From contig CANRKK010000005.1 of the NCBI GenBank assembly GCA_947631195.1, positions 32,958 through 96,957 of the forward strand: DNA of 64,000 nucleotides, given 5' to 3'. Both the position numbers and the translations under genes were made by a program. The notes beneath the pieces are model-generated. The model did no database searches. It had not been told where the DNA came from and was given only the letters and a program-made list of their open reading frames with translations. Of the stretch, positions 50,290 to 59,695 are shown one piece after another (position 1 is the first letter of the stretch; every line of letters starts with the position of its first letter). Source of the stretch: an uncultured Clostridia bacterium. Lineage in GTDB: Bacteria > Bacillota > Clostridia > Christensenellales > Borkfalkiaceae.

Positions 50290-51053
50290 TGAGATACGCG
50301 CTTTTGCTGTCATACGACGGCACAAACTACGGCGGCTGGCAAATCCAGCCGAACAGCGTCACCGTGCAGAGCAAATTGGAGGAGGCCGCCCTCGGTCTTT
50401 TCGGCGTTCCCACGCCCGTCACGGCGAGCGGCAGAACGGACAGCGGAGTGCATGCCCGCGCGCAGGTGTGCCATTTGGACGCGGATACTACGATTCCCGC
50501 AGAAAAGATAGCCGACGCCTTAAACATGCGCCTGCCCGAAGATATTTCCGTCATTGCCTCGGCCGTAGCTCCCCAAGGGTTTGACAGCAACCGCAGCGCC
50601 AAAAAAAAGACGTATTGCTACCGCATGTATATTTCCCCCCGCCGCAACCCCATAAAGGACAGATATTGGGCGTGGGTCAAGGGCGGCGCGGACGTCGAAA
50701 AAATGCAATACATATCGCGTTTTTTTGTCGGAGAACACGATTTTAAGGCCTATTCCAAAAGCGGGTCTGCCGCAAAGACAACTGTAAGAACAATATATTC
50801 CGCCGAAGTAAAATACAGCCGCGCGCTCGGCTCGACCGACGTGGAAATTTACGTCACGGGCAACGGCTTTTTATACAACATGGTGCGCACCGTGGCGGGG
50901 ACCATTCTCAACTTTGCGCAGGGCGCGATAAGCGAGGAGCGGGTCCTCGGTTCCCTCGGCGGAGGCGGCAGGGAGCTTGCGGGCAAAACAATGCCTGCCT
51001 GCGGGCTCACCCTCGAAAGCGTGGACTACGGCGTTAAAATCTTCGATTTTTGA
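50289..51053 (+). CDS. truA: tRNA pseudouridine38-40 synthase TruA
   Basis: 254 residues. The catalytic Asp51 is in TASGRTDSGVHARAQV; MRYALLLSYDGTNYGGWQIQ opens the fold; FDSNRSAKKKTYCYRMY, GEHDFKAYSKSG and FLYNMVRTVAGT are conserved. It modifies uridines 38-40 of the tRNA anticodon arm. It is at its customary place after ecfT (as in Bacillus rplQ-ecfA1-ecfA2-ecfT-truA). Confidence 0.96.
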   Translation: MRYALLLSYDGTNYGGWQIQPNSVTVQSKLEEAALGLFGVPTPVTASGRTDSGVHARAQVCHLDADTTIPAEKIADALNMRLPEDISVIASAVAPQGFDSNRSAKKKTYCYRMYISPRRNPIKDRYWAWVKGGADVEKMQYISRFFVGEHDFKAYSKSGSAAKTTVRTIYSAEVKYSRALGSTDVEIYVTGNGFLYNMVRTVAGTILNFAQGAISEERVLGSLGGGGRELAGKTMPACGLTLESVDYGVKIFDF

Positions 51054-51141
51054 TAAATTTTACAAAGTTTTCACATAGTGTTTTTAAATTCCACATTTAT
51101 ATGGAATAAACTAAAAATCAACCTTCTGAAAGAGGAATTTT

Positions 51142-52017
51142 ATGGAATTTTTCGAATATTCAAATTATGCGCAGCTCATCATAGGGCAGTTTAACGGCTC
51201 TGTATCCTCATGGGTATATTTTTTGGTGGGCGGGCTGTGTTTTTTGGCCATCTACGTTTTCCGCACGGTCGGCCTGTACGTGATAGCCACGCGCGAGGGT
51301 ATAGGGCACAAATGGATGGCGTTTATACCTTTTTTCAGCACGTACTATATAGGCGTCTGCGGGCAAAAGAACAGAGTTTTCAACATCGACACGCGGATAG
51401 TTGGCATCGTAGCCGCGGCGCTCGAATTTATCCTTGTGGGGCTGTATATCCTCGATATAGTTTCGTCCGCGCTCGTCGACCCCTATATCGTTTACACCAC
51501 CGAAGATTACGCCTTGCCGGGGCAACAGTTCCAGATAACCACGGCCGCGCTCGACGAGGCGGCAATGCTGACCGCCAATCCCTCTTTAGGCTGGGCGGGC
51601 TGGTGCTATAACCATCTATACACCTATGTCACGGGCTGGCTCAATTTCCTTTATATGTTGGTTATGGTGGTGCTTTTGAATTGCTTTTTCCAAACCTATT
51701 CAACCCGCCGCTATCTGCTCTTTACCATCACAAGCGTACTGTTCCCCGTGCAGGGAATACTCATCTTTGCGGTCAGAAACAACAGGGGCGTAAACTACGC
51801 CGAATATATGCGCGCCGTGCAGGAAAGAATGTACCGCGAATACCGCAACCAGCAAACATTCAACCAAAATCCCTATAACCAAAATCCCTACAGCCGCAAC
51901 CAATACAACAAACCGACGGGCGGCGGACAAACCCAACAGCAGCAAAAGCCTGCGGATCCGTTTGACGAATTCGGCGGCAACGACGGCGGGGATCCGTTCG
52001 ACGAATTTAAAAACTGA
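51142..52017 (+). CDS. membrane protein with low-complexity C-terminal tail
   Basis: 291 residues. Hydrophobic helices at about 28-48, 60-75, 92-112 and 170-190/195-215, a loop between helices 3 and 4 of about 55 residues, then a tail (about 225-291) rich in Asn, Gln, Tyr, Pro with the repeats NQNPYNQNPY and DPFDEFGGNDGGDPFDEF. The acidic DPFDEF repeat may be a protein-interaction motif. No family was recognised. AAAGAGG ribosome site. Confidence 0.75.
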   Translation: MEFFEYSNYAQLIIGQFNGSVSSWVYFLVGGLCFLAIYVFRTVGLYVIATREGIGHKWMAFIPFFSTYYIGVCGQKNRVFNIDTRIVGIVAAALEFILVGLYILDIVSSALVDPYIVYTTEDYALPGQQFQITTAALDEAAMLTANPSLGWAGWCYNHLYTYVTGWLNFLYMLVMVVLLNCFFQTYSTRRYLLFTITSVLFPVQGILIFAVRNNRGVNYAEYMRAVQERMYREYRNQQTFNQNPYNQNPYSRNQYNKPTGGGQTQQQQKPADPFDEFGGNDGGDPFDEFKN

Positions 52018-52022
52018 GCAGC

Positions 52023-52045
52023 ACGCGCCCACAAAACGGGCGCGT
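52023..52045 (+). terminator. intrinsic terminator
   Basis: ACGCGCCC/GGGCGCGT stem (52023-52030 with 52038-52045), 7-nt loop, followed by TTTTC. Confidence 0.88.
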
Positions 52046-52050
52046 TTTTC

Positions 52051-52079
52051 TTTACTTTTAAGCTGCGCCGTGATATAAT
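52051..52079 (+). promoter_or_regulatory. promoter of mnmE
   Basis: TTTACT (52051-52056), 17-nt spacer, TATAAT (52074-52079). Confidence 0.7.
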
Positions 52080-52135
52080 TTTTTTAAAAGGAGTATAAGC
52101 ATAAATTATAGCAAAGCGGCTTATGCGCAAAAGAC

Positions 52136-53434
52136 ATGCAGGAATGTATTTCGGCAATCTCCACGCCAAACGGTACGGGCGGAGTGGCAATAATCAGAAT
52201 AAGCGGCGATAACGCCCTCGGCATAGCCGAAAAGATGTTCACCCCCGCGGGCAAGCCGCGCGCGTACGAACCCAACTATATGTATGCGGGCAAAATAGAG
52301 GGGGACGGCTTTTTTGATTTCGGCTTCATGGTGTACTTTGCCTCGCCCAAGTCCTTCACGGGCGAAAACACCGTCGAGTTTCACTGTCACGGCGGCGTGC
52401 AGATAGCCCGCGGCATACTTGCAAAGACCGTTTCCTGCGGCTGCCGCCTTGCCGAACGCGGCGAATTTACGCGGCGGGCCTTTTTGAACGGCAAACTCAC
52501 ATTGTCCTCGGCCGAGGGCATGATAGATATGATTAACGCCGAAAGCCTTGCCCTCCTGCGCGCGGGCAGCATGCTCTACAACGAAAAACTCTCCCGCGAA
52601 GTCAAACTGTTGCAGGCTTCGCTGACGGATATCCTTGCGGCGATCGCCGCCGAACTCGACTATCCCGAAGAGGACCTCGACGGGCTCGATTTTGAAAAGA
52701 TAAAGAGGGACCTTGCAGAGGTCAACGAAAGGATCGGCCGCCTTGCCGGAAGCTATAAGTGCGGGCGGAAAATCAAGAACGGGGTCCTTGTCGCAATCTG
52801 CGGCAAACCAAACGCGGGCAAAAGCTCCCTTTTAAACGCCCTGTTGGGCTATGACAAGGCAATAGTGTCCGAAGAGGAAGGCACCACGCGCGACGCCGTC
52901 GAGGGCGCAATAGAGATAGACGGCATAACTTACAACCTCATCGATACCGCAGGCATACGCGAGCGGGCGGGCGCGGTGGAACAGATGGGCATCGAGCGCG
53001 CAAAAAACGCAATACGTACCGCCGATATCGTGCTGTATCTCACCGACGGATCTCCCGCTCCGCAAGAGGTCGGCGGAAAGCTGATAACCGTTTTCAACAA
53101 GAGCGACATTTGCGCTCCGTTCGGCAAATACGACGTCGCGGTCTCGGCAAAGACGGGCTACGGGCTGGACGCGCTAAAACGGTTGATCTCCGCCGCTGCC
53201 GTTGGGGACGGAGCTCTGGGGCAGGCGTATATCGTGGAGGAAAGGCACTATGACGCCCTTCTCCGCGCCGAAAAGGCCTTAAAGAACGCGGCGGAAAACG
53301 CGGGGGAAATCACCCCCGACCTCCTTTCGGTGGACATAAAAGAGGCGTGGGACGCCCTCGGCGAAATCACGGGCGAAACGGCCACGGAAGAAATAATAAA
53401 CGCGGTATTTTCAAAATTCTGCGTGGGCAAATGA
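52136..53434 (+). CDS. mnmE: tRNA modification GTPase MnmE
   Basis: 432 residues. N-terminal THF-binding domain with ISAISTPNGTGGVAIIRISG, FHCHGGVQIARGIL, then the helical domain, with the G domain inserted: GKPNAGKSSLLNAL (223-236), EGTTRDAV, DTAGIRERAG and FNKSD, and a C-terminal CVGK motif (family C-[IVLM]-G-K). It forms 5-carboxymethylaminomethyl-uridine at the tRNA wobble position with MnmG. The nearest good ribosome site (AGGAG, 52089-52093) is 42 nt upstream of the start, with an intervening stop codon in frame, and a GCATAA/TTATGC stem lies between them. Confidence 0.95.
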   Translation: MQECISAISTPNGTGGVAIIRISGDNALGIAEKMFTPAGKPRAYEPNYMYAGKIEGDGFFDFGFMVYFASPKSFTGENTVEFHCHGGVQIARGILAKTVSCGCRLAERGEFTRRAFLNGKLTLSSAEGMIDMINAESLALLRAGSMLYNEKLSREVKLLQASLTDILAAIAAELDYPEEDLDGLDFEKIKRDLAEVNERIGRLAGSYKCGRKIKNGVLVAICGKPNAGKSSLLNALLGYDKAIVSEEEGTTRDAVEGAIEIDGITYNLIDTAGIRERAGAVEQMGIERAKNAIRTADIVLYLTDGSPAPQEVGGKLITVFNKSDICAPFGKYDVAVSAKTGYGLDALKRLISAAAVGDGALGQAYIVEERHYDALLRAEKALKNAAENAGEITPDLLSVDIKEAWDALGEITGETATEEIINAVFSKFCVGK

Positions 53435-53465
53435 TGCGCAAAAAGAATTTAAAAAGGTGCAAAAT

Positions 53466-54353
53466 ATGGTTAATCTCGAACTATACAGGGTCTTTTACAC
53501 GGTGGCAAAATGCGGCTCCCTCACACGGGCGGCGCAGGAACTGTTCATTTCCCAGCCCGCCGTGTCGCAGTCCGTCAAACAGCTCGAAACTCAGCTCGGC
53601 GTAACGCTCTTCAACCGCACACACAGGGGAATGGAACTGTCGGCTGCGGGGGGCAAGCTCATTTTCGGCCGCGTGGAGGAGGCTCTGCGCCTTTTGGACG
53701 ACGCCGAAAACAGCATCACCGAGCTTCAGACAACCGCCACGGGCACGATCAGGATAGGCGCTACCGACTCCATTTTCTATCACATAATCGCCGACAAAAT
53801 CGCGCTGTATCACCAAAAGTATCCTTCGGTGAGGTTTGAACTGATATCTTCCACGTCGCCCTACACCGTCAGCCGGCTCAAAGAGGGCAAGTGCGACGTC
53901 GCGTTCATAAATCTCCCCATGGAGGACGACGACGTAAAATTTTACGGCACGATAACCCATCTCACCGACGTTTTTGTCGCGGGGGAACGCTTTTCCGAAT
54001 TACGGGGCGTGCCCATTCCCATAAAAAAGTTGCAGGATATCCCCATTCTTATGATAGAGGAAAATACCGTGGCCCGCCACACGCTTGCGGTATTTTTGGA
54101 AAATCTCGGCGTTGAACTTCATCCCGACATCGAGGTGGCAAACTGGGATTTGATGAAAAAGTTGGTGTCCAAAGGTATGGGCGTCGGCTGTATCCCGCGC
54201 GAGTACTGCCTCAACGAATTCCGCGAAGGCTCCCTGTTTGAACTCAACGTTTCGCCCTCCCTCCCGGCGCGCGGCGTGGGGATCGCCATGGCAAAAAACG
54301 TACCCACGTCCTTCGCCATGAAAGAGTTTTTGGCTATGTTTTACGAGAGATAA
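53466..54353 (+). CDS. LysR-family transcriptional regulator
   Basis: 295 residues from ATG 53466. The winged HTH is at 1-60 (LYRVFYTVAKCGSLTRAAQELFISQPAVSQSVKQLETQLGVTLFNR), followed by the LysR substrate-binding domain (about 88-295) with the usual IRIGATDSIFYHII and RLKEGKCDVAFINLP. The effector is unknown. The gene follows mnmE by 31 nt and precedes an acyltransferase, suggesting only weak clues to the regulon. Confidence 0.92.
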   Translation: MVNLELYRVFYTVAKCGSLTRAAQELFISQPAVSQSVKQLETQLGVTLFNRTHRGMELSAAGGKLIFGRVEEALRLLDDAENSITELQTTATGTIRIGATDSIFYHIIADKIALYHQKYPSVRFELISSTSPYTVSRLKEGKCDVAFINLPMEDDDVKFYGTITHLTDVFVAGERFSELRGVPIPIKKLQDIPILMIEENTVARHTLAVFLENLGVELHPDIEVANWDLMKKLVSKGMGVGCIPREYCLNEFREGSLFELNVSPSLPARGVGIAMAKNVPTSFAMKEFLAMFYER

Positions 54354-54358
54354 ACCCC

Positions 54359-55159
54359 ATGAAATTGCAAAAAGTTTACTATTATTCCGACGAAGTCAAC
54401 GACGACTTTGCGGGGACGAACATCACCCGGAAAGAGCTGCCCGCGGACTACGAGTTTTTAAACAAGGGTTTTTGGCGCAGACTGTTGAGGGGGATAATAT
54501 ATCACGGCATAGTAAAACCCGTGGCTTGGGTTTACGGCAGACTGATAAAGCGCGTAAAATATGTGGGCAAAAAGCGGATGAAGGGTTTCAAAAAGAAGGG
54601 GGCGTTCATCTACGGCAACCACACTTCCATGCTACTCGACGCGATAAACCCCTCATTGCTTGCTTTTCCCCGCTCTGCGGACGTGGTAATAAATGCGGAC
54701 GCAGTGTCGATAAAGGGCATAGGCTGGCTTGTAAAACTTATCGGCGGGATACCTATTCCCGAGGGTTTCCACGCCATTGCGCGTTTCAACGCAGCTTTGG
54801 GCGAGGCGATAAAAAAGCGCCACTGGATAGCCGTATATCCCGAAGCGCACATCTGGCACTACTACACCAAAATACGGCCCTTTCCGCAGACGTCGTTTAT
54901 ATATCCCGTAAAATTGAACACCCCCGTATTTTCATATACGATGACCTATCATAAGCGCAAACACGGCAAATATCCCAAACGTATAGTCTATATCGACGGG
55001 CCGTTTTATGCGGACGGGTCCCTGTCTCCAAAGGCGGCGGCCCTGAAACTGCGCAACGAGGTGTATGCCGCCATGTGCGCGCGGGCAGAGACCTCCGACT
55101 GCGAATTCATAAAATATATTTACCGGTCCAAAGAGGACGGGGAAGAGGCGCAACAATGA
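54359..55159 (+). CDS. PlsC-like 1-acyl-glycerol-3-phosphate acyltransferase
   Basis: 266 residues with a PlsC-like motif I, FIYGNHTSMLLDAINP (NHxxxxD), motif II near GGIPIPEGFHAIARFNAALGEA and motif III VYPEAHIWHYYTKIRPF with the Glu. A hydrophobic segment (about 45-62) is present near the N-terminus. The family acylates lysophosphatidic acid; the unusual lack of an ETxR-like Arg in motif III and the long N-terminus leave the acceptor open. The stop overlaps holA by 3 nt. Confidence 0.83.
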   Translation: MKLQKVYYYSDEVNDDFAGTNITRKELPADYEFLNKGFWRRLLRGIIYHGIVKPVAWVYGRLIKRVKYVGKKRMKGFKKKGAFIYGNHTSMLLDAINPSLLAFPRSADVVINADAVSIKGIGWLVKLIGGIPIPEGFHAIARFNAALGEAIKKRHWIAVYPEAHIWHYYTKIRPFPQTSFIYPVKLNTPVFSYTMTYHKRKHGKYPKRIVYIDGPFYADGSLSPKAAALKLRNEVYAAMCARAETSDCEFIKYIYRSKEDGEEAQQ

Positions 55160-56136
55160 AATATACCGAACTCAAAGGCAACATAAGCGGGGGCGGCTCG
55201 GCAATATATTTGCTTGAAGGCGAGGACGCATACTTCCGCCTTAACGGTGAGGAAATGATAAAAAACGCCTTTTTGCAGATGCCCGAGCTCAACTTTACGG
55301 CCTTCGACGGCGAAAATTTAAAGGGCGGCGCGCTTTCGCAGCTTGTTTCGGCGGTCAAAAATTATCCGTTCATGTCCGAAAAGCGCATAGTCAAGGTCAG
55401 CGAATTTTATCCCTCCGAATCCGAATTCGAAACGTATTTAAAGCCTCTTTTTGACAATTTTCCGTCCAGCTCTATCCTCATAATCTCCAACCGCGGCGGC
55501 AAAAAGGGAGTGGACCTCAAGCGCAAAAAGTCGGTGACGTACGTCGATTGCGGCAAGGCCGAGCCCGAATCGGTGGCGCGCTGGGCATATATCACTTTCA
55601 AGCGGGCAGGCATAACTTGCAGCGCCGCGGCATGCGAAAATCTTGCGGCATACTGCCTGTACAATATGTCGCGCGTGTCTGTGGAAGTCGCCAAACTCAT
55701 AGACTATAAGGGGAGCGGCGAACTTACCGCCGCCGAGATAGACGGCCTCGTGTACAAGGACGCGGATTACCGCATATACGAAATGACGAACGCCGTTTCT
55801 CGCCGCGACTTCACAAAATACTGCACCGTTGCCGCCGATTTAAAGAGCAAAGGATTTGACGAAATATCAATCATAAACGGGCTGTTTTCCCATTTCCGCA
55901 ACCTGCTGTCCGCCCTTTCGTCCCCGCTTTCCGACGCGCGCTACGCCGCCGAAACGGGCGCAAAAGAATACGCCGTAAAAAAGAGCAGGGAACAGGCCGC
56001 GATGATAGGCGCAAACAATCTCAAAAATTACATAAACTTATTTTATAAAAACATTGCCGACGTAAAAAGCGGCGCGATAACCCCCGCCTCGGCCCTGCAA
56101 ATCTGCGAAAATACGCTATTTTTCGCGGTCGGCTGA
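55156..56136 (+). CDS. holA: DNA polymerase III subunit delta
   Basis: 326 residues of the HolA/delta clamp-loader family. The N-terminal domain has IYLLEGEDAYFRLNGEEMI and LVSAVKNYPFMSEKRIVKV; SLATSTD-type lid elements and the C-terminal collar helices are seen in YKDADYRIYEMTNAVSRRD and NGLFSHFRNLLSAL. Delta opens the beta clamp. The start overlaps the acyltransferase stop (ATGA-type). Confidence rests on the fold pattern and length; the sequence is divergent, as is normal for delta. Confidence 0.85.
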   Translation: MKYTELKGNISGGGSAIYLLEGEDAYFRLNGEEMIKNAFLQMPELNFTAFDGENLKGGALSQLVSAVKNYPFMSEKRIVKVSEFYPSESEFETYLKPLFDNFPSSSILIISNRGGKKGVDLKRKKSVTYVDCGKAEPESVARWAYITFKRAGITCSAAACENLAAYCLYNMSRVSVEVAKLIDYKGSGELTAAEIDGLVYKDADYRIYEMTNAVSRRDFTKYCTVAADLKSKGFDEISIINGLFSHFRNLLSALSSPLSDARYAAETGAKEYAVKKSREQAAMIGANNLKNYINLFYKNIADVKSGAITPASALQICENTLFFAVG

Positions 56137-56216
56137 ATTTAGTGGTTAAAATTGCTTTATTTTTCGCGATATTAATTATATAATAATTAAACAATCATAC
56201 GTAAAAAGGTAAAAAA

Positions 56217-57038
56217 ATGGAGAATTGGAACGCCCTTTGGGAAAGTTTAAAAAACTTTTTCTTGAATGAAATAACGGCCAACTACGTAGCTCTCATTTTG
56301 GAGTTTTTGTTGCTGGCGATAGTTTATTTCTATATCTTCAAAGTTTTAAAAGGCAATAAAGCCACCAAATTTATTGCCGTAATAGTATTTTTTGTGATCA
56401 TATGCGGCGTGACGTTCGCGTTTGCGCGGTTCGACACGTGCGTGCTTCTCTTGATCATCATAATGATCGCGCTCCTGATCTTTACCATGTTCCATTCCGA
56501 AATCAAGCGCACCCTTCTCGACGCCAACAGCAGGCACGCCAAGGACGCTTTAACCGTTTCGGGCGTGCAGCTGATAATCGACGAAACGATCCGCGCCGTG
56601 CAGAACATGTCCAAAAAGGATATAGGCGCGCTGATAGTTTTGTCCAACGAAAATCTCCCCGAGGGAATAATCCAGAGCGGAACGGTTGTAAACGCGGCGA
56701 TTACTTCCCAGATGATAGAGGCGGTGTTCTATCCCAAGGCGCCCCTGCACGACGGCGCAATGATAATCGAGGGCAACAAGATTTATGCCGCGGGCTGCTT
56801 TTTGCCCGTGCTGCAGAGTGAAAATCTTCCCAAAGAGATGGGCAGCCGCCACCGCGCGGCGCTCGGAATCACTTCCGTCGCAAGCGTTACCGCGATAGTC
56901 GTTTCCGAGGAGACGGGCATAATTTCAATAGTCAAGAACGGCGCGATCAAAAAGCGTTATGCCGACGCGTCCGATTTAAAGAATGCGTTGAGCGAATATT
57001 ATTGGTCCGATTTGACGGCGGAGGGCAAAAACATATGA
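56217..57038 (+). CDS. cdaA: diadenylate cyclase CdaA
   Basis: 273 residues. Three N-terminal TM helices (about 22-42, 48-68 and 73-91) precede a DisA_N cyclase domain with the two signature motifs DGA (178-180, in PLHDGAMI) and RHR (210-212, in MGSRHRAAL). It makes cyclic di-AMP from two ATP. In most Firmicutes the next genes are cdaR and glmM; here cdaR is represented only by a 35-residue membrane peptide. Confidence 0.97.
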   Translation: MENWNALWESLKNFFLNEITANYVALILEFLLLAIVYFYIFKVLKGNKATKFIAVIVFFVIICGVTFAFARFDTCVLLLIIIMIALLIFTMFHSEIKRTLLDANSRHAKDALTVSGVQLIIDETIRAVQNMSKKDIGALIVLSNENLPEGIIQSGTVVNAAITSQMIEAVFYPKAPLHDGAMIIEGNKIYAAGCFLPVLQSENLPKEMGSRHRAALGITSVASVTAIVVSEETGIISIVKNGAIKKRYADASDLKNALSEYYWSDLTAEGKNI

Positions 57039-57142
57039 ACAAGTTCGGCAAATTTTTAAAAGATCTTTTTACGAAGGATATAGGCATAAAAATCCTTGCC
57101 ATAGTGCTTGCCGCGGTTACGGTGGTTTTGATAAATATCTGA
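57035..57142 (+). CDS. 35-residue CdaR-like membrane peptide
   Basis: ATG at 57035 overlaps the cdaA stop by 4 nt and the frame ends at 57142, 1 nt before the DUF1015 start. The peptide MNKFGKFLKDLFTKD... has one hydrophobic helix, IGIKILAIVLAAVTVVLINI, which matches the conserved N-terminal membrane anchor of YbbR/CdaR proteins. The YbbR domains that normally follow are absent. It looks either like a minimal CdaR acting through its TM helix or like a relic truncated by deletion. The tight overlaps argue for continued translation. Confidence 0.6.
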   Translation: MNKFGKFLKDLFTKDIGIKILAIVLAAVTVVLINI

Positions 57143-57143
57143 G

Positions 57144-58319
57144 ATGAACACAATCACCGTTCCCAAGATACTTCTGCCCGCTTCTGCGGATATAAAAACG
57201 TGGGCGGTAAACGCCTGCGACCAGTTCACTTCCGACCTTTCTTATTGGAGGGAAGTTGAACGTTTAACGTGCGGCAAACCCTCGGCTTTCAACCTCATTT
57301 TGCCCGAAATTTATTTAAATGATAACGTTAAACAGCGAATAGAAAGGGTCAACGCCGCCATGGAAGAATATTTGCGGCGGGGGATATTCAGGGAGATCGA
57401 CGGCGGATTTATTCTTGTTGAGCGCACCACGGGTTCGGGCACGCGCACGGGCATAGTCCTTGCGATCGATTTGGAGGACTATTCGTTTGAGCGCGGCGCA
57501 AAAACTCCCGTACGCTCGACCGAGGCCACGATTTTAGAGCGGATTCCGCCCCGCGTGGAGATCCGCAAAAACGCTCCGCTCGAGTTGCCGCATATAATGC
57601 TCTTGTACGACGACCCTTCAAATTCCGTGCTGAACGCCGTCAAACGGGGGGAGGTGTTATACAGCTCCGACCTGATGATGGGCGGCGGGCACATAACGGG
57701 CGCTTATATAACCAACGCGGGGCAGGTAACCGAAGCGTTCTATGCCCTCGCCGAAAATAAGGCCGACAAATTCCTGTTTGCGGTGGGCGACGGCAACCAT
57801 TCGCTGGCGACTGCAAAAACCTGTTGGAACAACCTCAAAGGCAGTCTGACAGAGGAGCAGCGGGCAACGCATCCCGCGAGATTCGCGCTCGTCGAGGCGG
57901 TAAACATATACGACGCGGCCTTGAATTTTGAGCCTATCCACAGGCTTATTAAAACTTCCGACCCCGAAAAATTTGCTGCAGGGCTCGCTTTGGGGGGCGA
58001 CGGCAAGGCCAAACTCTCCGTAAACGGCAGGGTTTGCGAAATACCTTTCCCCCGGGACGTGCCGTCGGGAATACGCCTTTTGGACGAATATATATCGGAC
58101 TATATAGCAAAAAACGGCGGCGAAACAGACTATATCCACGGCGAAAGCGAACTGATAAATTTCACCGTAGCGGGGGGAGCGGGCGTAATACTTCCGCCCA
58201 TCCGCAAGCAGGATTTTTTTGCTTTGATTTCAAAGAACGGCAATCTTCCGCGCAAAACGTTCAGTATGGGCGAGGGCAACGAAAAGCGTTACTACATAGA
58301 AGCAAAATCGATAAGATAA
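57144..58319 (+). CDS. DUF1015 family protein
   Basis: 391 residues. VPKILLPASADIKTWAVNACDQFTSD, LILPEIYL, VERTTGSGTRTGIVLAIDLEDYSF, STEATILERIPPRVEIRKNAPLELPHIMLL and the DGNHSLATAKTCW motif are typical DUF1015 elements. The DGNHSL motif with a His is a possible active site. Family function is unknown. The start follows the CdaR-like peptide with no ribosome site of its own, so coupling is likely. Confidence 0.85.
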   Translation: MNTITVPKILLPASADIKTWAVNACDQFTSDLSYWREVERLTCGKPSAFNLILPEIYLNDNVKQRIERVNAAMEEYLRRGIFREIDGGFILVERTTGSGTRTGIVLAIDLEDYSFERGAKTPVRSTEATILERIPPRVEIRKNAPLELPHIMLLYDDPSNSVLNAVKRGEVLYSSDLMMGGGHITGAYITNAGQVTEAFYALAENKADKFLFAVGDGNHSLATAKTCWNNLKGSLTEEQRATHPARFALVEAVNIYDAALNFEPIHRLIKTSDPEKFAAGLALGGDGKAKLSVNGRVCEIPFPRDVPSGIRLLDEYISDYIAKNGGETDYIHGESELINFTVAGGAGVILPPIRKQDFFALISKNGNLPRKTFSMGEGNEKRYYIEAKSIR

Positions 58320-58356
58320 CCCACGTACGGCATAGGGCCGACAAGGCAAAAGCAAA

Positions 58357-59694
58357 ATGTCAATAAAAGTTTGTAAATTCGGCGGCACGTCCATGGCGGA
58401 CGGCACCATAATCAAATCGGTCAAAAACATAATAGCGGGCGACCCCGAACGCAGGTATATAATAGTGTCCGCGCCCGGCAAGCGCTATTCGGGCGACGCC
58501 AAGGTCACCGACCTTCTCTATGCCTGCCACAGGACCCTGCTCGAGGACGGCGTGTGCCGCCGCGGCTTCGGGCCCGTGCGCGCGCGCTTTGTTTCGATAA
58601 TCAAAGAGCTCAACATCGATTTTGACATCGCTTCCGTTCTCGACGAAACCGAAAGGCGCATCGACGAGGAAAAGAGTGAAGATTTCACCGCTTCCCGCGG
58701 GGAATATCTCTGCGCCCGCGTGGCCGCCGAGGTTTTCGGCGCAAAATTTATCGACAGCGCGGACGTTATATTTTTCAAACAGGACGGCCGTCTGGACGGC
58801 GAAAAAACCTACAAGGCTGTGGCCGAAGCATGTTCGGCGTGCGAGCTGGCGGTTTTCCCGGGGTTTTACGGACGGGGCGCAGACGGTAAAGTAAAAACTT
58901 TTTCGCGTGGCGGCTCCGATATATCGGGCGCTATCGTCGCCCGCGCGGTACAGGCCTCCCTATATGAAAACTGGACGGACGTATCGGGCTTTTTGGCCTG
59001 CGACCCGAGGATAGTGGACAGTCCAAAGCCAATAAAAAAGCTCTCCTACAAGGAACTGCGCGAGCTGAGCTATATGGGCGCCAACGTTCTCCACAGCGAC
59101 AGCATATTTCCCGTGCGCAAGGCCAACATTCCCATCCGCATCAAAAACACCTTCCGCCCGCAGGACGAGGGCACGTCCATTCTGCCGAGTTCGCGCTATA
59201 TGCCCGACGGCAGCACCGTGACGGGCATCGCGGGCAAAAAGAACTTTACGGTAATTTTTATCGAAAAGTCTCTAATGAATTCGGAGATCGGCTTTATCGC
59301 CAAGGTGCTCGGCGTGCTCGCGCGGGAAAATATCTCGGTTGAGCATATTCCCTCGGGCATAGACACCATGTCGCTCGTGATAGCCAGCGAACAGCTCACC
59401 GAGCCCAAACTCCAAAAAATAATAGACGGCATAAGGGAGGCGGTATCTCCCGACACCGTGCGCATAATCGAAAACATCGCCCTGATAGCTACGGTCGGGC
59501 AGGGCATGAGCTCCTCGGTCGGCACTTCGGCAAGGCTTTTCAACGCAATTGCCGCCGCAAACATCAATATCAAGATGATAGACCAGGGCTCCAGCGAGAT
59601 GAACATAATAGTGGGGGTCAAAAACGAGGACTACGAAAAGTGTATAAAAGCAATTTATTCCGAGTTTTTCCTATCGCCGACAAATAAAAAATAA
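58357..59694 (+). CDS. lysC: aspartate kinase
   Basis: 445 residues. KFGGTSMADG (Lys7) opens the amino-acid-kinase domain; FSRGGSDISGAIVARAV, NWTDVSGFLACDPRIV and SYMGANVLHSDSIFP follow. Two ACT domains (about 310-375 and 385-445) carry NSEIGFIAKVLGVLARENISVEHIPSGIDT and VGTSARLFNAIAAANINIKMIDQGSSEMNI, the usual lysine/threonine feedback sites. It makes aspartyl phosphate, the entry to Lys, Thr and Met and, through aspartate semialdehyde, to the carboxyspermidine route. Which isozyme it is cannot be told. Confidence 0.95.
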   Translation: MSIKVCKFGGTSMADGTIIKSVKNIIAGDPERRYIIVSAPGKRYSGDAKVTDLLYACHRTLLEDGVCRRGFGPVRARFVSIIKELNIDFDIASVLDETERRIDEEKSEDFTASRGEYLCARVAAEVFGAKFIDSADVIFFKQDGRLDGEKTYKAVAEACSACELAVFPGFYGRGADGKVKTFSRGGSDISGAIVARAVQASLYENWTDVSGFLACDPRIVDSPKPIKKLSYKELRELSYMGANVLHSDSIFPVRKANIPIRIKNTFRPQDEGTSILPSSRYMPDGSTVTGIAGKKNFTVIFIEKSLMNSEIGFIAKVLGVLARENISVEHIPSGIDTMSLVIASEQLTEPKLQKIIDGIREAVSPDTVRIIENIALIATVGQGMSSSVGTSARLFNAIAAANINIKMIDQGSSEMNIIVGVKNEDYEKCIKAIYSEFFLSPTNKK

Positions 59695-59695
59695 C

